Shown: in pieces, positions 10,327 through 18,651 of the stretch
How positions within the stretch are numbered: position 1 is the stretch's first letter
Layout: each line of letters starts with the position of its first letter
Assembly: GCA_934526015.1 (NCBI GenBank)
Contig: CAKSZY010000023.1
Location: 1-32,379, forward strand
Source: an uncultured Dokdonella sp.
Lineage (GTDB): Bacteria; Pseudomonadota; Gammaproteobacteria; Xanthomonadales; Rhodanobacteraceae
Length of the DNA stretch: 32,379 bases
Reading direction: 5' to 3'
Notes under the pieces: generated by a model
What the model was told of the DNA's origin: nothing
Databases searched by the model: none
Seen by the model: only the letters and a program-made list of their open reading frames with translations
Made by a program: the position numbers and the translations under genes

Positions 10327-12495
10327 TCAGTCGCCGGCGACCGATTCGAGGGCAAGGCGGATGCGGAACTCGGCGCCCCCGCCGTTGCGGTTTTCCGCGC
10401 GCACGCTGCCGCCGTGTTCCTCGGCGATCTTCTTGACCACGGCGAGACCGAGGCCGGTGCCGCGCGCCTTGCTGGTCGTGTACGGCTCGAACCAGCGGTC
10501 GCCGAAGCCATCCGGCAAGCCGGGTCCGTTGTCGGCCACGCAAAGTTCGACCCAGGCGCCATCGGCACCGCGCTCGACCTGGGTGGACACCTGGATCTGC
10601 GGCTTGCGCTGCTCGCCGATCGCTTCCAGCGCGTTCTTGAGCAGGTTGTGCAGGGCCTGGCGCAGGCGCACCGGATCGGCCTTGACCCGCAGCTCGCCGT
10701 CGGCGAACTGGCGCGTCAGGGCGATGCGCTGGTCGTTGGCGTAGAGGTCGAGCACCTCGCCGACCAGCGCATGCAGGGCCAGCGGGCGCGCGTTGAGTTG
10801 CGGCGGACGCGCATAGTCGCCGAAGGCGTTGACCATCGTCTTCAACGCCTCGACCTGGCTGACGATGGTGTGGGTGGCGCGGTCGAGCAGTTCGCTGTCG
10901 TCGGCGGCGAGGCGGCCGATGAAACGCCGGCGCAGGCGCTCGGCGGCCAGCTGGATCGGCGTCAGCGGATTCTTCACCTCGTGGGCGAGGCGACGCGCGA
11001 CCTCGCCCCAGGCGGCGTCGCGCTGGGCGCTGTTGAGCACGGTGAGGTCGTCGAACACGGCGACGAAACCACCCTCGGCCGGCAACGCGGCGCCGCGCAG
11101 CATCAGCACGCGACGGCCTTCGGCGGCCTCGACGACGATCTCCTCGCGCCACTCGCGCAGCCCTTCGCGCATGTGCCGGGCGAGCGGCTCGGTGATCGTG
11201 CCGAGTTCCGGGCGGTCGCGGCGGATGTCGGCCAGACTGCGGCCGACATAGTTCGACAGCGGCACGCCGAGGATGGCCTCGCCGGCGCGGTTGGCGATGC
11301 GCAGCGCGCCGCTGCGGTCGAAGCCGAGCACGCCGGCGGAGAGGCGCTCGAGCACGGCGCCGAGCCAGGCGCGCTGGGTCTCGATTTCCTGGGCGCTGCG
11401 CTGCGCGCGCGTGCCGGCCAGTTCGAGTTCGCGGGTCATCTGGTTGAACGAATTGACCAGGTAGCCAAGTTCGTCGTTGCTGGCCACCGGCAACGAGGTG
11501 TCGTAACGGCCCGCACCGACCGCGCGCGTGGCATGCACGAGGCGTCCGACCGGAGCGAGCAGGCGGCGGGCGACGCCGAAGGCGGCCAGCAGGGCGAACA
11601 GCACCGACAGCAGCAGCACGAACGTCAGGATCATCGCGAAGGTCAGCTTCAGCGAGCCGCGCAGGTACTTCAGGCGCTGGAAGTCGAAGGTCGCGTCCTC
11701 GATGCGCCGGGTCAGCGGCTGCAGGCGTTCCGGCAGCGGATACAGGCCCTGCAGCAGGCGGCGGCCGGTGCCGGTCGCGCCCTCGCCGACCGGCACCACC
11801 ACGCGCAGCAGCAGGGTGTCGCCGACCGGCTCGGCGGCGGCATAGCGGCCGTCGCTGCTGAGGCGGATCAGGGTGGTCGCATCCGGATAGGCCGGATCGA
11901 GGAAGCGCGGATCGGAACTGGCCATCGCCAGCACGCGGCGATCGGCGTCGAACACGGTGAACTGGGTCGCCGCGAGCAGCTCGATCTCGCGGTCGAGGGT
12001 CGCCTGCATGTCGCGGTCGAACACGCTGACCAGTTCGCTGGCCAGTTCCTGCGTGCCGCTCTCGGCGCGGCGCAGGTGTTCGTCGATGACGATGCGGCCG
12101 ACCTCGAGCGAATCGTCGAGGGCGCGTTCGAGGTTGACGTCGAACCAGCTGTCGACGGTGGCATTGAGGAAGCGCAGGGCGAAGCCGTAGACCACCACCA
12201 CCGGCGGCACCGCCAGCAGCACCAGCACGATCAGCAAGCGCCGGCTCAGGCGCGCGCCTGGCGCGCCGCGGCCGAGGTCGCGGCGCAGGCGCCACAGGCG
12301 CTGGCCGATCAGCGCCACCAGCAGTCCGAGCGCCAGCGCCGCGGCGCCGAGCACCCAGCGGTAGGCGTCGATGTAGCGGCTGGCACCGCTGGCGGCATCC
12401 TCGGCGAGTTTCAGCGACGCGGCGAGCAGGACCAGCACCGCGAGGGCCGGCAGCAGGCGGCGCACGAGCAGGTTCAGCCAGCCGCGACGGTCCAT
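10327..12495 (-). CDS. ntrY: NtrY-type membrane sensor histidine kinase
   Basis: A 722-residue kinase with three N-terminal membrane segments (~13-31, ~46-66, ~83-105), a periplasmic region of about 180 residues, a further membrane helix (~288-312), HAMP, PAS-like domain (~385-480), HisKA with His505 in RLAHEVKNPLTP, and an ATPase domain with NLLKNALEAIGE, DNGPGLPDG and GTGLGLAVVKK. This is the NtrY layout and the AHEVKNPLTPIQL signature is characteristic. NtrY usually phosphorylates the sigma-54 activator NtrX encoded next to it, but the next gene here is a glycosyltransferase-type gene and no receiver gene lies in the 116-base gap. The ATG at 12495 overlaps the end of the DUF4390 gene by 22 bases, indicating one operon with rsmB. 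Confidence 0.88.
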   Translation of the reverse strand: MDRRGWLNLLVRRLLPALAVLVLLAASLKLAEDAASGASRYIDAYRWVLGAAALALGLLVALIGQRLWRLRRDLGRGAPGARLSRRLLIVLVLLAVPPVVVVYGFALRFLNATVDSWFDVNLERALDDSLEVGRIVIDEHLRRAESGTQELASELVSVFDRDMQATLDREIELLAATQFTVFDADRRVLAMASSDPRFLDPAYPDATTLIRLSSDGRYAAAEPVGDTLLLRVVVPVGEGATGTGRRLLQGLYPLPERLQPLTRRIEDATFDFQRLKYLRGSLKLTFAMILTFVLLLSVLFALLAAFGVARRLLAPVGRLVHATRAVGAGRYDTSLPVASNDELGYLVNSFNQMTRELELAGTRAQRSAQEIETQRAWLGAVLERLSAGVLGFDRSGALRIANRAGEAILGVPLSNYVGRSLADIRRDRPELGTITEPLARHMREGLREWREEIVVEAAEGRRVLMLRGAALPAEGGFVAVFDDLTVLNSAQRDAAWGEVARRLAHEVKNPLTPIQLAAERLRRRFIGRLAADDSELLDRATHTIVSQVEALKTMVNAFGDYARPPQLNARPLALHALVGEVLDLYANDQRIALTRQFADGELRVKADPVRLRQALHNLLKNALEAIGEQRKPQIQVSTQVERGADGAWVELCVADNGPGLPDGFGDRWFEPYTTSKARGTGLGLAVVKKIAEEHGGSVRAENRNGGGAEFRIRLALESVAGD

Positions 12496-13025
12496 GCGTA
12501 CTCCGGCGCGACAAGGCGCCAAGCAGGTTCGAGAATCGCCGGCAGGCGCAGCGGCCCCGGCAGGGCACCGTGGTCGAGGCCGACGCGCACGCGCACGCGC
12601 GTACCGTCCGGCAGTCCGGCAAACGCATCCGGCAACGGCATGCGCAGGGTGGCCAGTGCGTCGAACAGGGCGCCGTACGCGGAGAAGCTGCGCACCACGA
12701 CGCCGTCGGATTCGCGCAGCTGGTAACGCCGGCTCAGCGGGAAGTAGCGCAGTTCGAGGGTGAGCCGCTGCGGCGGCGGCGCAGCGCGGCCGCTGGCATC
12801 GATCTCGATGCCGAGGGTGAGCGGGATGCCGTGCTCGAGGGCGTCGCTCATCGGCCCGTTGAGCTGGCAGTCGATGTCGAGGTCGAGCTGGGTGCCGTCG
12901 GCGACATCGACGATGCGCGCCTCGCGCACGACCAGTTGGCCCGGCACCTGGTGGCGCAGCGGGTCGCAGCCGGCCAGCGCGAGCATCGCGCAGAGGCTAG
13001 CGGCCGACCTTGTCCACGCACGCAT
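12474..13025 (-). CDS. DUF4390 family putative lipoprotein
   Basis: A 183-residue protein of the DUF4390 family, commonly found between rsmB and ntrY in gamma- and betaproteobacteria. It starts with a short signal ending in LALAGC, a lipobox that would give a lipid-anchored Cys at residue 20. Conserved-looking segments are ARIVDVADGTQLDLDIDCQL and LELRYFPLSRRYQLRE. The ATG at 13025 gives the complete signal peptide and overlaps the rsmB stop by 29 bases; the ATG at 12986 would remove most of the signal. The function of the family is not established. Overlaps at both ends point to tight co-expression with rsmB and ntrY. Confidence 0.85.
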   Translation of the reverse strand: MRAWTRSAASLCAMLALAGCDPLRHQVPGQLVVREARIVDVADGTQLDLDIDCQLNGPMSDALEHGIPLTLGIEIDASGRAAPPPQRLTLELRYFPLSRRYQLRESDGVVVRSFSAYGALFDALATLRMPLPDAFAGLPDGTRVRVRVGLDHGALPGPLRLPAILEPAWRLVAPEYAWTVAAG

Positions 13026-14316
13026 AGTAGAAGCCATCGAAATCCCCGCTGCCGGGCAGGTTCTGCCGGCCACCTCCGGCGTCGCGCCCGCAGGCCGCCG
13101 GCACGCCGGCCAGCCGCGCATCCGGCCGCGCGTCGACGAACGCGCCGAGCACGGCCTCGTTCTCGGCGCGCAGGACCGAACAGGTCGCGTAAACCAGACG
13201 CCCGCCGGGCGCGAGCATAGGCCACAGCGCGGCCAGCAGTCTGCCCTGCAGGGCGGTCATCGCGGCGATGTCGCTGCCGCGGCGGTGCAGCTTGATGTCG
13301 GGCTGGCGGCGGATGATGCCGGTCGCCGAGCACGGCGCATCGACGAGGATGCGCTCGAACGGGCGCCCGTCCCACCACGCATCCGGCTGCGTGGCATCGC
13401 CCTGGCGGATGTCGGCGGCGAGGCCGAGACGGGCGAGGTTCTCGCGCATGCGCGGCAAGCGCGCCGCTTCGCTGTCGAGGGCGACGAGGTCGACGCGGGC
13501 GCGCTCGAGCATGTGCGCGCTCTTGCCTCCCGGCGCGGCACAGGCATCGAGCACGCGCTGGCCGTCGGCGAGGTCGAGCAGGTCGACCACGCGCTGCGCG
13601 GCCCCGTCCTGCACCGAGAACAGGCCCTCGGCGTAGCCGGGCAGGCGACTGACGTCGGCGCTGTCGGCAAGCACGAGGGCATCATCGAGGTCATCCACCG
13701 CGTGGCCGCTGATGCCGGCGGCGGCGAGCCGGGCCGCCAGCGCGTCGCGGTCGCCGCGGCGCCGGTTTACCCGCAGCACCAGCGGCGCTTCGCGGTTGTT
13801 GGCGGCGAGGATCGATTCCGCTTCTTCCGGCCAGTCGGCGCCAATCCGCTCGACCAGCCAGCGCGGATGTGCATGGCGGGTGACCGCATCGTCGTCGAGG
13901 CCCGCCAGCAGCTGCGTGCGCTCGCGCAGGAAGCGGCGCAGCACGGCGTTGACGAGGCCGGCATGGCGCGGATGACCGAGCACGCGCGCGGCATCGACGC
14001 AGGCGGCGACGACGGCGTAGTCGGGCATGCCGAGCACGTCGATCTGCACGAAACCGAGCACGATCAGGGCGCGGATCTCGCGCGCCTTCGATGGCAGGGG
14101 ACGTTCCAACAGCAGGGCAAGCGCCGCATCGTGGCGCAACCACCAGCGGGCCCCCGCATGCAGCAGGGCCGAGAGCAGGGCGCGATCGCGCGGGTCGGTC
14201 ACGCGCGCCGCGCGCGCGTCGAACACGCCGCGCAGCGACTGGCCGTCAAAGACGATGCGGGCCAGCGCGCGCGCGGCTTCCGCGCGCAACATGGCGCCGG
14301 CCTGGCCCTCGCTCAC
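12997..14316 (-). CDS. rsmB: 16S rRNA m5C967 methyltransferase
   Basis: RsmB methylates C967 of 16S rRNA using S-adenosylmethionine. The 439-residue protein has an NusB-like RNA-binding N-terminal domain (~1-150) and a Rossmann methyltransferase domain with [14 protein letters not shown] (SAM binding), [17 protein letters not shown] (motif IV Cys) and [13 protein letters not shown] (motif VI catalytic Cys). The GTG at 14316 overlaps the stop of fmt in GTGA, a classical coupled start; an internal ATG at 14292 is the alternative. The def-fmt-rsmB order is shared with E. coli. Confidence 0.95.
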   Translation of the reverse strand: MSEGQAGAMLRAEAARALARIVFDGQSLRGVFDARAARVTDPRDRALLSALLHAGARWWLRHDAALALLLERPLPSKAREIRALIVLGFVQIDVLGMPDYAVVAACVDAARVLGHPRHAGLVNAVLRRFLRERTQLLAGLDDDAVTRHAHPRWLVERIGADWPEEAESILAANNREAPLVLRVNRRRGDRDALAARLAAAGISGHAVDDLDDALVLADSADVSRLPGYAEGLFSVQDGAAQRVVDLLDLADGQRVLDACAAPGGKSAHMLERARVDLVALDSEAARLPRMRENLARLGLAADIRQGDATQPDAWWDGRPFERILVDAPCSATGIIRRQPDIKLHRRGSDIAAMTALQGRLLAALWPMLAPGGRLVYATCSVLRAENEAVLGAFVDARPDARLAGVPAACGRDAGGGRQNLPGSGDFDGFYYACVDKVGR

Positions 14317-15269
14317 CGGGCCGACACGCCGGGTTCGGCAGCCAGCGCCGGGCGCGCGTTGAGCCAGTCGCGCACCGGCATGCGCCGGCCGCCGTCGCGC
14401 TGGATCTCGAGCAGGCGCAACACGCCGTCACCGGTGGCGATGTCGAGGCCCTCGGCAGCGAAGGCGACGATTTCGCCGGGCTTGTGCACGCTCGATGCGG
14501 GGCGGGCGCTGGCGGCCCACACCCGCAGGCGCTCGCCGGCGACGATCGTCTCCGCCACCGGCCAGGGATCGAAGGCCCGCACGAGGCGCTCGATGGCCAC
14601 GGCCGGCTGCGTCCAGTCGATGCGCGCTTCGGCCTTGTCGAGCTTGTGCGCATAGGTCACGCCGGCCTCGGCCTGGGCGCGCGCCGGCAGCGCTTCGCCG
14701 CGCACGAGACGCGCAAGCCCCTCGGCCAGCACCTCGGCACCAAGAGCGGCCAGACGGTCGTGCAGGCTGCCGCCGGTTTCCGCAGGGCCGATCGGCGTGC
14801 TCCGCTCGAGCAGGACCGGCCCGGTGTCGAGGCCGGCTTCCATCTGCATCAGGCCGACTCCGGTCTCGGCATCGCCGGCGAGGATGGCGCGCTGGATCGG
14901 CGCCGCCCCGCGCCAACGCGGCAACAGCGAGGCATGCACGTTCCAGCAGCCATGCCGCGGCATGGCCAGCACGGTTTTCGGCAGGATCAGGCCGTAGGCG
15001 ACGACGACCAGAAGGTCGGGCCTGCAGGCCGCCAGACGCTCGCGGGCCTCGCGCGTGCGCAGGCTGTCCGGCTGCTCGACCGCCAGGCCGGCGGCCAGCG
15101 CGGCCTGCTTGACCGGGCTGGCGGCGAGCCGGCGGCCGCGACCGGCGGCGCGATCGGGTTGCGTGCAGACGACCACCACCTCGACCCCGGCCGCGGCGAG
15201 GCAGGCATGAAGACAGGGCACGGCAAACTCGGGCGTCCCCGCAAACGCCACGCGGACCGGCAAGGTCAT
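14313..15269 (-). CDS. fmt: methionyl-tRNA formyltransferase
   Basis: Fmt formylates initiator Met-tRNA using 10-formyltetrahydrofolate before translation initiation. The 318-residue length is normal. The N terminus [14 protein letters not shown], the catalytic loop [16 protein letters not shown] with Asn, His and the following [21 protein letters not shown] are all family signatures. The C-terminal ~110 residues form the tRNA-binding OB-like domain. The start lies 5 bases after the def stop and the stop overlaps the rsmB GTG by 4 bases. Confidence 0.97.
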   Translation of the reverse strand: MTLPVRVAFAGTPEFAVPCLHACLAAAGVEVVVVCTQPDRAAGRGRRLAASPVKQAALAAGLAVEQPDSLRTREARERLAACRPDLLVVVAYGLILPKTVLAMPRHGCWNVHASLLPRWRGAAPIQRAILAGDAETGVGLMQMEAGLDTGPVLLERSTPIGPAETGGSLHDRLAALGAEVLAEGLARLVRGEALPARAQAEAGVTYAHKLDKAEARIDWTQPAVAIERLVRAFDPWPVAETIVAGERLRVWAASARPASSVHKPGEIVAFAAEGLDIATGDGVLRLLEIQRDGGRRMPVRDWLNARPALAAEPGVSAR

Positions 15270-15274
15270 CGGGA

Positions 15275-15796
15275 TCAGGCGCCGACGGCGGCCGGTTCGG
15301 CGCTGCGCCTCTGCTTGGCGAGCTTCTTGCGCACCAGTTCACGCTTGAGCGGCGACAGGTAGTCGACGAACAGCTTGCCGGCGAGATGGTCCATCTCGTG
15401 CTGGATGCACACGGCCAGCAAGCCGTCGGCCTCGATCACCCGCGGCTTGCCGTCGACGTCGAGGGCCTCGACGCGGATGCGGTCGGCCCGCTCCACGTCG
15501 GCAAAGATGCCGGGTACGGAGAGACAGCCTTCCTGACAGGTCTGTTTGCCCTCGCTCCAGACGATGCGCGGGTTGATGATGACCAGCGGCGCGTTCTTTT
15601 CCTCGGAGACGTCGAGCACGAGCAACTGCTGGTGCACGTCGATCTGGGTGGCGGCCAGGCCGATGCCGGGCGCCGCGTACATCGTCTCGAACATGTCGGC
15701 GACGAGCTGCTTCAGCCCGGCGTCGAACACGCTGACCGGCTGCGCCTTGGTGCGCAGGCGCGGATCGGGGAACTCGACGATTTCTCTGAGGGCCAT
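15275..15796 (-). CDS. def: peptide deformylase
   Basis: Def removes the formyl group from nascent proteins and is the partner step to fmt. The 173-residue protein has all three motifs: GIGLAATQ (44-51), EGCLS with metal ligand Cys91, and QHEMDH with His133, Glu134 and His137. The ATG at 15796 was chosen because [14 protein letters not shown] is the standard N terminus; the longer frame to 15892 has no family resemblance. It is the first gene of the minus-strand operon and is divergent from the LysM gene; 220 bases separate them. Confidence 0.97.
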   Translation of the reverse strand: MALREIVEFPDPRLRTKAQPVSVFDAGLKQLVADMFETMYAAPGIGLAATQIDVHQQLLVLDVSEEKNAPLVIINPRIVWSEGKQTCQEGCLSVPGIFADVERADRIRVEALDVDGKPRVIEADGLLAVCIQHEMDHLAGKLFVDYLSPLKRELVRKKLAKQRRSAEPAAVGA

Positions 15797-15973
15797 GACG
15801 GTATCCGGACAATGGGGCGACCTGCGCCTGTGCCCGAGATGGGGGCGCGAGGAGCCAACGGCAAGCGCCGGCACCGTGCGGATTCTACGCACTCGCCGGA
15901 TCGGCGGCGAATCGGCCCGGCCGATGGGGTCGCGATTTCGGGACGCCGGTCATTTTCCGGGGTTAAAGTTTCC

Positions 15974-15979
15974 TATACA
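15974..15979 (+). promoter_or_regulatory. candidate -10 box for LysM gene
   Basis: TATACA lies 38 bases before the start at 16017; no good -35 at 16-18 bases. Confidence 0.4.
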
Positions 15980-16016
15980 CTCGCGAAGCCTTTGGGGAAT
16001 CAGGGTATTGGCAGCC

Positions 16017-17174
16017 ATGCTTAAAAAACTACTTTCGCTTTCGGCGGGGGTGCTGCTCACGCTGTCCGTGTACGCCGCGACCCAATGGGCCGAGGGCGCG
16101 CCGAATCGCTACGTCGTGCAAAAGGGCGACACGCTGTGGGACATCTCGGCGAAATTCCTTGCCAAACCCTGGCATTGGCCGGAGATCTGGCAGCTCAATC
16201 CCCAGGTGCGCAATCCGCACCTCATCTATCCCGGTGACGAACTCGTCATTTCCGGCAACGGCGTCACGCATGGCGAGGGCTCGTTCGGCCCGCATGCGCG
16301 CACGACCTCGCTCGAGGATGCGGTCACGCCGATCCCGCTGGCGCTGATCAAGCAGTACCTGAAGAACGCCCGCGTGGTCGGCGAGGACGTCCTCAACGAC
16401 GCCCCGCATGTCGTCGCCATCGAGGAGAACCGCCTGCGCGGCACGACCGGGCAGCTGATCTACATCCGCGGCCTCGACGCCGCCGTCGGCGACAAGTTCG
16501 CGGTGGTGCGCCCGCTCGGCCGCTACTACGACATGCCGCCCGAAGACGATGGCGAAGTGCGCGAGGTGCATCGCCAGGTGCGCGACGGCCGCGACGGTCG
16601 CGCCAGCCTGCTGTGGAGCCACGGCCCGCACGAGTGGACGTTCCAGGGCCGCGTGCGCTTCCTCGGTTACGAGGTGCTCGATTTCGGCACCGTCCAGGTC
16701 ACCCGCACCGGCAGCCCTGCGTCGGCCCTGGTCACCTATTCCGACTTCGAGATCAAGGAAGGCGATTACATCCTGCCGATCGACCCGAGCCCGTACGACG
16801 ACCAGTACCTGCCGCATCCGCCACGCTCGGCCCCCGACAACATGCGCGTGATCGCCTTCACCGATGCGCTCAGCGCGGTCGGCAGGCACCAGGTCGTCGC
16901 GCTCTCGCGCGGCAGCGCCGACGGCGTCGACAACGGCACGACCTACTCGATCTATGCCGAGGGCGAGGTCGTGCATGACGACACCAACTACCCGAAGGGC
17001 AAGATGCGCGCGTTCTTCAATCCACGCGACGCAAAGGTCAAGCTGCCGCCCGAGTTCGTCGGCCATGTGATGGTGTTCCGCACCTTCGAGCGGGTGAGCT
17101 ACGCGCTCGTCATGGACGGCGTGCGCCCGGTCCACCTCGGCGACTTCGCCCACGATCCCGATTCGACACCCTGA
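16017..17174 (+). CDS. secreted LysM domain protein
   Basis: A 385-residue exported protein with an N-terminal signal (LysLys, then a hydrophobic core, probable cleavage around residue 21-28) and one LysM domain (~33-81: YVVQKGDTLWDISAKFL ... YPGDELVI), which binds peptidoglycan. The remaining ~300 residues have no motif I recognise and look like the beta-rich C-terminal part usual for this protein, commonly encoded between def and dprA in gammaproteobacteria. Its exact role is unknown. The ATG at 16017 is the only start that gives a signal peptide; GGGGA lies about 20 bases upstream, so the SD is weak. A strong terminator follows at 17195. Confidence 0.88.
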   Translation: MLKKLLSLSAGVLLTLSVYAATQWAEGAPNRYVVQKGDTLWDISAKFLAKPWHWPEIWQLNPQVRNPHLIYPGDELVISGNGVTHGEGSFGPHARTTSLEDAVTPIPLALIKQYLKNARVVGEDVLNDAPHVVAIEENRLRGTTGQLIYIRGLDAAVGDKFAVVRPLGRYYDMPPEDDGEVREVHRQVRDGRDGRASLLWSHGPHEWTFQGRVRFLGYEVLDFGTVQVTRTGSPASALVTYSDFEIKEGDYILPIDPSPYDDQYLPHPPRSAPDNMRVIAFTDALSAVGRHQVVALSRGSADGVDNGTTYSIYAEGEVVHDDTNYPKGKMRAFFNPRDAKVKLPPEFVGHVMVFRTFERVSYALVMDGVRPVHLGDFAHDPDSTP

Positions 17175-17194
17175 TCGCCTGCGCGAATCCGTTG

Positions 17195-17225
17195 ACGGCG
17201 CGGCCCGCAAGGGTCGCGCCGTTTT
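17195..17225 (+). terminator. Rho-independent terminator after LysM gene
   Basis: A 12-bp stem (with one G-T pair) from 17195-17206 to 17211-17222 closes on a GCAA tetraloop and runs into TTTT. It lies 20 bases after the LysM stop and separates it from dprA. Confidence 0.85.
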
Positions 17226-17323
17226 CGTCTGCGAACGCGGCCTGCGCGCGGCGCCGCGGTGATCCGCGGTGCAACGGTTGGTGCTTCATCCCCTCGCCCG
17301 CCACCGCCCCCGACGGGTTCGGC

Positions 17324-17329
17324 TAGACT
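17324..17329 (+). promoter_or_regulatory. candidate -10 box for dprA
   Basis: TAGACT in the context GGCTAGACTG lies 8 bases before the dprA ATG, which would make a very short or leaderless mRNA. No -35 is seen. Confidence 0.3.
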
Positions 17330-17336
17330 GCTGCCG

Positions 17337-18476
17337 ATGGAAAGTCCCGACGGCAACCTGGATGCCTGGCTGGTCCTGCTGCGTGCACCCGCGCTCGGCA
17401 ACTCCGCCCTGCGCACGCTGGTCGGCCGCCACGGCAGCGCGCGGGCTGCGCTCGCCTGGCTGCGCAGCGGCGCGGCCGCCTGCGGCCTCGACGTGCAGAC
17501 GCGTGCCTGGCTGGATGCGCCGGACCTGGCGCGCCTCGCCGACGACCGCGCCTGGCTGGCCGACCCGGCGCACCACCTGATCGGCTGGGACGATCCGGAC
17601 TATCCGGCCCTGCTGGGTGAAACCGGCGGCGCACCGGCCGCCTTGTTCGTGGCCGGCGACGCCACCTTGCTGTGGATGCCGCAAACCGCGATCGTCGGCA
17701 GCCGCGCGGCCAGCGAACACGGCCTCGCCGTCACCCGCCGGTTCGCCCGTGCTCTCGTCGAGGCCGGCTTCACCATCACCAGCGGCATGGCCGACGGCAT
17801 CGACGGTGCCGCCCATGCGGCCGCACTCGATGCCGGCGGGCGCACCATCGCCGTGCTCGGCACCGGCCCCGACCTCGTCTATCCACGCAAGCATCGCGCC
17901 CTCGCCGCACGCATCGCCGCCGACGGTGCCCTGGTCAGCGAGTTTCCGCCCGGCACCACGGCACGTCCCGAGCATTTCCCGCAACGCAACCGCATCCTCT
18001 CCGGTCTCGCCCTCGGCACCCTCGTGGTCGAGGCCGGACTCGCCTCCGGTTCGCTGATCAGCGCACGCTGTGCGACCGAGCAGGGCCGCGAGGTGTTCGC
18101 CGTGCCGGGCTCGATCAGCAACCCGCTGGCCCGCGGCTGCCACCAGCTGATCCGCGACGGCGCGCGTCTGGTCGAAACGCCCGCGGAAGTCATCGAGGAA
18201 CTGGCGCCGCACGCGGCCGCCGCCGGTGCCCGCCTGCGCGCACGACTGGCCACGGCGGTCGCCAGCCCTGCGGCTGAACCGCCGGGAGCGCGGGCGCGCG
18301 ACGGCGACTACGCCAGGCTGCTGGCCGCGCTCGGCTTCGAGCCGGTCGCCCTCGACGTGCTCGCCGAACGCACCGGGCTCGACGTCGCGGCGCTGTCGTC
18401 GATGCTGCTCGTGCTCGAACTCGACGGCGAGGTCAGCCAGGCGCGCGGTGGCCTGTATGCGCGGCTCCCGACGTGA
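17337..18476 (+). CDS. dprA: DNA processing protein DprA (Smf)
   Basis: DprA binds incoming single-stranded DNA during natural transformation and loads RecA. The 379-residue protein has an N-terminal SAM-like helical region (~1-75), a Rossmann-fold core with AIVGSRAASEHG, SGMADGIDGAAHAAAL, AVLGTGPDLVYPRKH, FPQRNRILSGLA and VVEAGLASGSL, and a C-terminal winged-helix domain (~315-379). The ATG at 17337 matches the usual N terminus; upstream in-frame sequence is Pro-rich and not family-like. It lies between the LysM gene and topA, a typical gammaproteobacterial arrangement. No SD is evident. Confidence 0.95.
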   Translation: MESPDGNLDAWLVLLRAPALGNSALRTLVGRHGSARAALAWLRSGAAACGLDVQTRAWLDAPDLARLADDRAWLADPAHHLIGWDDPDYPALLGETGGAPAALFVAGDATLLWMPQTAIVGSRAASEHGLAVTRRFARALVEAGFTITSGMADGIDGAAHAAALDAGGRTIAVLGTGPDLVYPRKHRALAARIAADGALVSEFPPGTTARPEHFPQRNRILSGLALGTLVVEAGLASGSLISARCATEQGREVFAVPGSISNPLARGCHQLIRDGARLVETPAEVIEELAPHAAAAGARLRARLATAVASPAAEPPGARARDGDYARLLAALGFEPVALDVLAERTGLDVAALSSMLLVLELDGEVSQARGGLYARLPT

Positions 18477-18528
18477 ACGATCCGGCCGCGGCACGGCCGC
18501 CGAAACGCCGGCAAAGCGGATCATGGGC

Positions 18529-18534
18529 TATAGT
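18529..18534 (+). promoter_or_regulatory. candidate -10 box for topA
   Basis: TATAGT in GGGCTATAGTCC lies 118 bases before the topA start; no clear -35. Confidence 0.4.
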
Positions 18535-18651
18535 CCGCGCCCGTTGACAGCCGGTGAAGGCCTGTGCCTTCCTGAATGGAGACGCGTTTCCCGACGTTCC
18601 TGACCGGTTGCCTCGCGGCGCCACGCACCCATCGGCGGCAAGGACCGCAAC

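Noticed and set aside
10211..12628. Upstream extension of the glycerophosphotransferase frame through ntrY (1158 residues)
   Set aside because: The frame is open only because of GC bias. Family-like sequence starts at 10210 with an SD, and the region is the well-supported ntrY gene in another frame.
12760..14655. 631-residue plus-strand frame opposite rsmB and fmt
   Set aside because: rsmB and fmt are unmistakable on the minus strand; this frame has no motif.
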